Assembly (NCBI GenBank): GCA_024279575.1
Contig: JAJRRJ010000030.1
Location: 1-12,847 of the forward strand
Length of the DNA stretch: 12,847 nucleotides
Reading direction: 5' to 3'
Origin: Alphaproteobacteria bacterium
Lineage (GTDB): Bacteria > Pseudomonadota > Alphaproteobacteria > Rhizobiales > Devosiaceae
The notes beneath the pieces are model-generated. The model was not told the origin of the DNA, searched no databases, and saw only the letters and a program-made list of their open reading frames with translations. Below, one piece after another: positions 7,814-12,847 of this stretch. The position numbers were made by a program, and so were the translations under genes. Each line of letters begins with the position of its first letter. Within the stretch, counting starts at the first letter, position 1.

Positions 7814-10800
7814 CTACTGTTTGAAAGTAATCTGCCCTGCATCAAACAGAGCCTGACAATCGGCAGCATCCTTGCCCCGATCACCGGCAAATTGTGGTGC
7901 AGGAGCCATGCCCTCTCCAGTGAAGCGGGGGTCATCGCACTCATTGTCGTTGGCAAACAAAGAATCGTTGTTGCCAAAGTCGATGCTTCCCGCAGCGGGT
8001 GGACTTGCCTGTTCTGTTGGTTGGGGTGCGGCGCTTTGAGTGCTGGAAGGGTCGATCAGTTGCACCTTGCCGACATTGAATAAAGCTTCACAGTCAGCAG
8101 CATCGCGGCCCAGATCTTCAGCCAGAAGCGGGGGAGCGGTGCCTTCACCCTCAAAGCGTGGATCATCGCACTGGTTGTCGTTGGCCCACTGGCTTGTGTT
8201 GTCGCCAAAATCAATGCCGTTGTTTGAGGCGGGCATTGGGGTGGCGTTGTCTTGATCAATCAGGCGAATGTCTCCTGAGGCAAAAAGGCTTGAGCAATCT
8301 GTTGCATCGCGGCCCAGATCCTCATCCAGAAGAATGCCTGAGACCTTATCACCTTCAAAGCGTGGATCATCACATTCCCCATCATTAGCCCAGGTGCTGG
8401 TGTCGTCGCCAAAATCAATAGGAGCTTCAGAAACTGGCGCAGGGGCGGGAGCCAGTTGGATTGTGCCGTTTATGTAGTGGGTGCGGCAGTCGGTTGCATC
8501 GCGGCCCTCGTCTTCAACCAGAAGGATTTCGTCCATGCCTTCACCTTCAAAGCGAAGATCATCGCAGATTTGATTGTTGGCATAGTCAGAGGTGTCATCG
8601 CCAAAATCAATACCGTCAAGCATGTTAGCACTCGCGCCACCAATATAGGTTAGCTGACCACTTTGCAAAAGCATGCGGCAATCAGTGGCATCACGCTTGA
8701 GGTCTTCATCAAGAAGTATGTCCGCAGCACCGGGGCCTTCAAAGCGGGGGTCATCACATTCCCCGTCATTTGCCCATTCAGAGGTGTCATCGCCAAAATC
8801 AACATCAATTGCTTCTGTTGTTGGTGTGCCTTTGGGTTTGCTACCAGAATCAAGGGGTGCACCAAATTCAACCTGTCCGGCATTGAGCAATGCCTGACAA
8901 TCGGCGGCATCGTGCCCTATGTCTTCATAGAGCAACTCATCTGCAGCACCGGGGCCAAAGAAGCGCGGATCGTCGCATTCTCCATCATTGGACCATTGGG
9001 AGGAATTGTCGCCAAAATTGATTGGTGTGGCGTTGGTATTTTCAGGGATCAGGTAAACCAGCGAAGTGCGGTATGCGGTGCGACAATCAGAAGCGTCGCG
9101 CCCAAGGTTTTCCTCCAGTGGTTCAGCAGCAGCACCGACACCGGCAAAGCGGGGGTCATCACATTCATTATCATTGGCCCATTCGGAACTGTCGTCACCA
9201 AAATCAATTGGCCCGTGATCAATGAGGAAAATCCGGCCCAGCTCAAAGCTGGCGCGGCAATCGGTGGCATCGCGCGAAATATTTTCGTTGTTCAGGTCGG
9301 CTGCCATGGATTTTCCGGCAAAGCGGGGGTCGTCGCATTCTTCGTCATTTGCCCATTGTGAACTATCGTCGCCAAAATCAATCAGCATATCTTTGGCAAG
9401 GGAAACCTGACCGACGCGGAATAGCGCTTTACAATCGTTGGCATCGCGCCCCTCGTCTTCAGCCAGCAGGATGGGGTCAGTGCCGGGTCCGGCAAAGCGG
9501 GGATCATCGCAAATGTCGTTATTGGCGTATTCCGATGTGTTGTTGCCAAAATCAAAGCCGTTTGCGTGGAAGCCGCGCAGGCTTGAAGTGTCTGATTTTA
9601 ACTCAATCTGACCCGCATTAAACAGGGTTTGGCAGTCGGTGGCATCGCGCCTGAGGTCTTCATCGACAAGCACGTTAGCTACGCCGGGGCCTTCAAAGCG
9701 GGGGTCGTCACATTCCCCGTCATTGGACCATTGTGAACTGTCGTCGCCCCAATCAATATTTGCCCCTGATGTGCCGGATTCTAAAACAGCGCCGTCCGCA
9801 GAGGTCATGGTTGCAAAACCGCCGATAAATTCCACGGCACCTGAATTGAGCAGTGCGCGGCAGTCCGAGGCATCATGTCCAATATTGGCAGGTTCCAGCT
9901 TTGAGGCTGCGCCCTCACCACGGAAACGGGGATCATCGCATTCCCCGTCATTGGGCCAGCGAGACTCATCATCGCCAAAATCCAAATTTTGGGCGGTAAT
10001 CAAAGAGATTTTGTTTTGTTCAAACAGGGTCCGGCAATCCTCAGCATCACGGCCCAGATCAGCGGCAACCAACTGGGTTGCCATGCCCTCGCCAATAAAG
10101 CGGGGATCGTCGCATTCCCCGTCATTTGTCCAGTTTCCTGAATTGTCCCCGAAATTAATTTGTGAGGATTGCTGGGTGGAGGAGCCGGAACCGGAGAGAT
10201 AGATTTTACCGGCCTGATAAAGGGTGCGGCAATCTGTTGCGTCACGGCCCAAATCAGAATCAAGCAGAATGCCTGAAACGCCTTCGCCGGCAAATCTTGG
10301 ATCATCACATTCATTGTCGTTTGCCCATTGGGAACTGTCATCCCCAAAATCGATATCATTGCTTTGGCTGGTCTGAGTGTAATTTGTGGAGAGGGTGATT
10401 GAGCCATCTTTGTAAAGGGCCAGGCAGTCTACCGCATCGCGGCCATTATCCGCTTCCACCAGTTGGGCAGCCATGCCTGTTCCCACAAAACGGGGGTCAT
10501 CACATTCCCCGTCGGATTTCCACTCACTGGTATTATCGCCAAACAGGATTCCATCATATTCGATAATTTGTGAGTTGATGTCGTCGCCAAGATAGTCAAT
10601 TTCGCCAGCTAAAAACAGGGTGCGGCAATCATTTGCGTCCCGGTTCATGTCTTCATCAAGAAGCATTTCATCAACACCCTTGCCGCCAAAGCGGGGATCA
10701 TCGCAGATGTTGTTATTAGCCCAATCGCTTGTGTTGTCACCAAAATCAATGGTGTCAATTATATCGGCGGGAGCAGGTTTTAAGGTTACCTCGCCTGCCT

Positions 10801-11098
10801 GATAAAGGGAAAGGCAATCGCTGGCATCGCTCATGATGTCGGCATCTTCCATATCAACCGCGGTTGCAGGGCCAATAAATCTTGGGTCATCACACTCGTT
10901 GTCATTTGACCATTGGGAACTGTCATTTCCAAAATCAATACCGTCAAAAATAATGGCTTTCTGGGTTTGCTGAGGTGTTTCAGATTGTCCCTTTTCACCT
11001 TTGGCCTGTGCGTAAACGGGCGTTAGTGAAAGCGCCAGAATTGAAGCGAAGGAGGCGCTTAGAAGCAATATTTTTTTTGAAAAATTATTCTGTTTCAA
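7814..11098 (-). CDS. Large secreted protein made of 16 Cys/Asp-rich repeats
   Basis: This 1094-residue protein has a clear Sec signal peptide: Lys8 and Lys9, a hydrophobic core at about 10-26, and probable cleavage after VYA at residue 30. A short polar segment leads into 16 repeats of about 50 residues, joined by variable linkers (period 58-77). The repeats begin near residues 54, 117, 184, 249, 314, 372, 448, 515, 573, 631, 693, 766, 830, 894, 962 and 1039. The conserved core is IDFGDDxSxWxNDxECDDPRF, then a G-x-G turn, an acidic LLxEDxGRDAxDC segment and a short amphipathic end. All 32 cysteines lie in repeats, two per repeat. No catalytic domain, membrane anchor, LPxTG or RTX nonapeptide motif is seen. 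Translation probably begins at TTG, preceded by AAAAGGGA. The protein is presumably periplasmic or exported. I recognise the repeat style from secreted proteobacterial proteins but cannot assign a function. Confidence 0.9.
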   Translation of the reverse strand: MKQNNFSKKILLLSASFASILALSLTPVYAQAKGEKGQSETPQQTQKAIIFDGIDFGNDSSQWSNDNECDDPRFIGPATAVDMEDADIMSDASDCLSLYQAGEVTLKPAPADIIDTIDFGDNTSDWANNNICDDPRFGGKGVDEMLLDEDMNRDANDCRTLFLAGEIDYLGDDINSQIIEYDGILFGDNTSEWKSDGECDDPRFVGTGMAAQLVEADNGRDAVDCLALYKDGSITLSTNYTQTSQSNDIDFGDDSSQWANDNECDDPRFAGEGVSGILLDSDLGRDATDCRTLYQAGKIYLSGSGSSTQQSSQINFGDNSGNWTNDGECDDPRFIGEGMATQLVAADLGRDAEDCRTLFEQNKISLITAQNLDFGDDESRWPNDGECDDPRFRGEGAASKLEPANIGHDASDCRALLNSGAVEFIGGFATMTSADGAVLESGTSGANIDWGDDSSQWSNDGECDDPRFEGPGVANVLVDEDLRRDATDCQTLFNAGQIELKSDTSSLRGFHANGFDFGNNTSEYANNDICDDPRFAGPGTDPILLAEDEGRDANDCKALFRVGQVSLAKDMLIDFGDDSSQWANDEECDDPRFAGKSMAADLNNENISRDATDCRASFELGRIFLIDHGPIDFGDDSSEWANDNECDDPRFAGVGAAAEPLEENLGRDASDCRTAYRTSLVYLIPENTNATPINFGDNSSQWSNDGECDDPRFFGPGAADELLYEDIGHDAADCQALLNAGQVEFGAPLDSGSKPKGTPTTEAIDVDFGDDTSEWANDGECDDPRFEGPGAADILLDEDLKRDATDCRMLLQSGQLTYIGGASANMLDGIDFGDDTSDYANNQICDDLRFEGEGMDEILLVEDEGRDATDCRTHYINGTIQLAPAPAPVSEAPIDFGDDTSTWANDGECDDPRFEGDKVSGILLDEDLGRDATDCSSLFASGDIRLIDQDNATPMPASNNGIDFGDNTSQWANDNQCDDPRFEGEGTAPPLLAEDLGRDAADCEALFNVGKVQLIDPSSTQSAAPQPTEQASPPAAGSIDFGNNDSLFANDNECDDPRFTGEGMAPAPQFAGDRGKDAADCQALFDAGQITFKQ
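7985..9022 (-). repeat. Five-repeat superunit, copy B (repeats 11-15)
   Basis: Residues 693-1038. The offsets from the matching repeats of copy A are 321, 318, 315, 321 and 331 residues. This steady phase supports block duplication rather than independent single-repeat gains. Confidence 0.6.
9023..9985 (-). repeat. Five-repeat superunit, copy A (repeats 6-10)
   Basis: Residues 372-692. Each module resembles the one five places later. Repeats 6 and 11 share a GHDAxDCxALLNxGxVEF tail and are followed by the longest linkers of their blocks or nearly so. Repeats 7 and 12 share DEDLxRDATDC. Repeats 8 and 13 share the ICDD variant with an AEDEG or VEDEG turn. Repeats 10 and 15 both have NDN before the first Cys pair region. 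Confidence 0.6.
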
Positions 11099-11106
11099 GG
11101 CAATGA

Positions 11107-11114
11107 TCCCTTTT
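11107..11114 (-). promoter_or_regulatory. Ribosome binding site supporting a TTG start for the 16-repeat protein
   Basis: On the minus strand AAAAGGGA lies eight bases before the TTG at 11098-11096. No in-frame ATG gives a signal peptide of normal shape, so TTG is the best start. Confidence 0.65.
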
Positions 11115-11125
11115 CAAAATGAAAA

Positions 11126-11154
11126 ATGTTTATGCTTTTGTTGAAATATCTCAA
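11126..11154 (-). promoter_or_regulatory. Possible sigma-70-type promoter for the 16-repeat gene
   Basis: On the minus strand TTGAGA (11154-11149) is followed after 17 bases by AAACAT (11131-11126). The -35 box matches consensus at five of six positions, but the -10 box at only three. It would give a leader of about 20 bases containing the ribosome binding site. This is a weak candidate. The rest of the 190-base gap (11099-11288) is AT-rich and holds no gene. Confidence 0.3.
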
Positions 11155-11288
11155 AGCATATCCCATGAGCTGAACGGTATTTGTCTAATGTGATTGTATT
11201 ATGACATAAATGTTATGTTGTTCTAGGGCGAATTGGTAAACATGATATTTCCCTGTCGGGCCCTCTAAAGATCAGGGTAAACAGGATA

Positions 11289-12299
11289 TTAACTTTGAGC
11301 TTTGAAACGGGTAAACGCCATTATACCGAGTAAAACCATTGTGGCGCCAAGGGCATGGTAAATTGAAAAAGCCTCCCCCAGAATAGTGATAGCCAGGACA
11401 ATGGTAACGATGGGGGAAATATTACTAACAACCGCCGTGGGACCGGGGCCAATCATACCAATGCTGGTGGCAATCATATAGGCTGGAAAAACGGTTGATA
11501 CCGTGCCAATAGCCAACATGAGGATAAAGGCAAACTCGCTCACCATTAAATCTGAAAGCTGATGGGTAAAGGAAAACTGGGTCATGATAATAATACCGGC
11601 AGCGGACATGGCGATGGAGGTGAAAAGGCGTGCGCCCATCTCGTCAATCAGGGGTTTGGCTAAAATCTGATAAATGGCATAGGCAAATGCGGCACCAAGT
11701 ACCAGCACTGATCCGGTAATAACATTGGCCCCGTCAAGGGCCAGATCCTGCCAGAAAATCACGGCCAGCCCGATATAGGAAAACAGGAGTGCGGCGATGG
11801 TTTTGAGGCCCAGTGCGCTTTTGTTTATTGCGGCGCTGATCAGAACAACAAATATTGGTGATGTCATTAATATCAGCCGGTCAAGCTGGGCGGTAATGAA
11901 TTCCAGCCCGGCAAAATCCAGATAAGAGGCGAGATAGTACCCGATGGATCCCACGCCTGCAGCTTTAAGGGCGGCTACGGGGGAAATTTGAAAATTTGGG
12001 TCCTTGCGCTTTCTGTCAGTAAAACCCAGCCATCCCACAATGGCAAAAATAGGCACGGCGATGATCATGCGCCATGTCAGGGTGGTGACAACGCCGACCC
12101 CCTCAATCAGTGCGAGTTTAATAACAATACCCTTGGTGGCAAAAAACGCCGCACCCAATGCGCCAATAGCGTAGCCGAGCACAACGTTTGTGCTTTTTGG
12201 TTGTTTGCGTGTCTGGGAGGTAACAGGATCAAGTTCCAAAAAACCTCCCCAATCATAATTAAAGGCATTGACTGTAGCAAATTTACCAGATGCTGCCAT
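11289..12299 (-). CDS. EamA/DMT-superfamily transporter
   Basis: This 336-residue inner-membrane protein belongs to the drug/metabolite transporter superfamily. It has two tandem EamA halves (about 40-160 and 190-330), each with about five hydrophobic segments. Recognisable features include GALGAAFFATKGIVIKLA in helix 1, WRM(x)6P in helix 2, and the second-half segment ending ILGEAFSIYHALGATMVLLG, which is typical of EamA C-termini. The substrate cannot be predicted; relatives export amino acids or other small metabolites. The ATG at 12299 lacks a ribosome binding site. A TTG at 12239-12237 is preceded four bases upstream by GGGGAGG and would remove 20 residues that precede the first helix, so the true start is uncertain. 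The gene lies 47 bases after the two-repeat secreted protein gene and may be co-transcribed with it. No convincing terminator follows. Confidence 0.9.
   Translation of the reverse strand: MAASGKFATVNAFNYDWGGFLELDPVTSQTRKQPKSTNVVLGYAIGALGAAFFATKGIVIKLALIEGVGVVTTLTWRMIIAVPIFAIVGWLGFTDRKRKDPNFQISPVAALKAAGVGSIGYYLASYLDFAGLEFITAQLDRLILMTSPIFVVLISAAINKSALGLKTIAALLFSYIGLAVIFWQDLALDGANVITGSVLVLGAAFAYAIYQILAKPLIDEMGARLFTSIAMSAAGIIIMTQFSFTHQLSDLMVSEFAFILMLAIGTVSTVFPAYMIATSIGMIGPGPTAVVSNISPIVTIVLAITILGEAFSIYHALGATMVLLGIMAFTRFKAQS
12244..12250 (-). promoter_or_regulatory. Strong Shine-Dalgarno inside the DMT reading frame, suggesting a later TTG start
   Basis: On the minus strand GGGGAGG is followed by TTTT and then TTG at 12239-12237, codon 21 of the longer reading. 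The upstream ATG at 12299 has no such signal. Both repeat-protein genes nearby also seem to use non-ATG starts. Confidence 0.45.
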
Positions 12300-12346
12300 T
12301 CGGTTTTAATAAAGCGACTTCATTCGGGGCGCGTTCTTTGTGCCGC

Positions 12347-12796
12347 TTAGCGCCAGTCAATTGCTCCGGCATTATAAAGGGCACTACAATCATTGGCGTC
12401 TGCGCCCATATCTTCATCAAGCAAAGTATCGGCCATTCCACGACCATAAAAGCGGGGGTCGTCACATTCCCCGTCATTGGCCCAGCGACTGGAATTATCG
12501 CCAAACCGGGAGCTAGTGGTTTTTGTGCCACCAGAACCACGCAAAACAATCATGCCTTTTTGGTATAAAGATCTGCAATCGGACGCATCAGCAAATGCAT
12601 CCTCACTCAAAAGAGTAGCGGCCATGCCTTGCCCAACAAAGCGGGGGTCATCACATTCCCCATCGAAGGCCCATTCGCTGGTGTTGTTGCCAAAATTTAC
12701 TGCCAGAGCGGGGGTGATGCTAAACGGGGCGATTATGGCCAGTGCCAATGCAAATTTGCCCAGATTACTTTTCAATACTATTTTTTTAAATGCCAC
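12347..12796 (-). CDS. Short secreted protein with two Cys/Asp-rich repeats
   Basis: This is a 149-residue paralogue, in repeat content, of the large 16-repeat protein further along the same strand. A signal peptide is evident: Lys-containing N-region, a hydrophobic stretch at about 15-24, and likely cleavage after PALA at residue 32. The mature protein is essentially two modules, at about 33-85 and 97-147, joined by a short Gly/Thr/Ser linker. Its four cysteines (48, 74, 111 and 137) are 26 apart within each module, the same spacing as in the large protein. CDDPRF is intact in both. I chose the GTG at 12796 because GGAG stands six bases before it. The in-frame TTG at 12808 would add four residues but overlaps that signal. 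The gene is directly upstream of the DMT transporter gene. Function is unknown. Confidence 0.85.
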   Translation of the reverse strand: MAFKKIVLKSNLGKFALALAIIAPFSITPALAVNFGNNTSEWAFDGECDDPRFVGQGMAATLLSEDAFADASDCRSLYQKGMIVLRGSGGTKTTSSRFGDNSSRWANDGECDDPRFYGRGMADTLLDEDMGADANDCSALYNAGAIDWR

Positions 12797-12802
12797 GGGG
12801 TG

Positions 12803-12806
12803 CTCC
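12803..12806 (-). promoter_or_regulatory. Ribosome binding site selecting the GTG start of the two-repeat protein
   Basis: GGAG on the minus strand lies six bases before GTG at 12796-12794. The alternative TTG at 12808 overlaps this motif and has no signal of its own. Confidence 0.6.
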
Positions 12807-12847
12807 AATGCTGTTTAGTATGGTTTCAATATTTGAGACTTGAACAA

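Larger units (their letters stand above)
7823..10939 (-). repeat. Array of 16 coding repeats (about 50-residue Cys/Asp-rich module)
   Basis: Sixteen tandem modules encode the body of the large secreted protein. In the first 15 the two cysteines are exactly 26 residues apart; in the sixteenth the spacing is 27. CDDPRF is intact in all but repeat 13, which has CDDLRF. The aromatic position before the first cysteine is Trp, except Tyr in repeats 8 and 13 and Phe in repeat 16. Repeats 2, 8 and 13 form a subclass with NN-x-ICDD in place of ND-x-ECDD. Linkers vary in length and are rich in Ser, Thr, Ala, Pro and Gly. Confidence 0.93.

Noticed and set aside
8663..9361. A 232-codon open frame antisense to the repeat array, plus many shorter ones in the same region
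   Set aside because: It is the mirror of the coding repeats: the biased repeat codons leave the opposite strand open. It has no convincing start signal or domain, while the minus-strand frame has a signal peptide and conserved repeats.
7823..10939. Regularly spaced similar DNA segments suggestive of a CRISPR or other noncoding array
   Set aside because: The repeat units are about 175-230 bases long, diverged at third codon positions, and translate to a continuous conserved protein.
7814..11098. RTX toxin or canonical EF-hand protein
   Set aside because: No GGxGxDxUx nonapeptides and no standard twelve-residue DxDxDG loops are present; the repeats are longer and contain paired cysteines.
11232..11275. 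Imperfect inverted repeat (CCCTG/CAGGG) after the DMT gene as a terminator
   Set aside because: The stem is only five bases with a long loop and no following T-run on the minus strand.

Overview
The window looks like a chromosomal segment from an alphaproteobacterium, perhaps a marine one of moderate GC. The evidence is the order sucD-sucA-sucB-(lysE)-lpdA, the usual alphaproteobacterial arrangement of the succinyl-CoA synthetase and 2-oxoglutarate dehydrogenase genes. I cannot name the genus from the sequence.

Plus strand, 124-7732: a TCA-cycle cluster. sucD (succinyl-CoA synthetase alpha) is followed after a 199-base leader by sucA (E1), sucB (E2) and lpdA (E3), which together encode the 2-oxoglutarate dehydrogenase complex. 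A LysE/RhtB-type amino-acid exporter sits between sucB and lpdA. Just before it is a 33-codon remnant of a second, different LysE-type gene. The cluster ends in a strong, nearly perfect hairpin terminator at 7758-7793 that can serve both strands.

Minus strand, 12796-7814: three genes converge on that terminator. First comes a short secreted protein with two copies of a roughly 50-residue Cys/Asp-rich repeat. Next is an EamA/DMT-type ten-helix transporter. Last is a 1094-residue secreted protein made almost entirely of 16 copies of the same repeat. The repeat core reads roughly I-D-F-G-D-D-x-S-x-W-x-N-D-x-E-C-D-D-P-R-F and ends in R-D-A-x-D-C. Its two cysteines are exactly 26 residues apart in 17 of the 18 copies in the window. 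No cysteine in either protein lies outside a repeat, which points to one disulfide-closed, acidic mini-domain per repeat. Repeats 6-10 and 11-15 match pairwise, so the array seems to have grown partly by duplication of a five-repeat block.

The plus-strand genes are ordinary central metabolism. The minus-strand repeat-protein locus, with its two paralogous secreted proteins around a transporter, is the part most likely to be poorly described. Its function cannot be read from the sequence.
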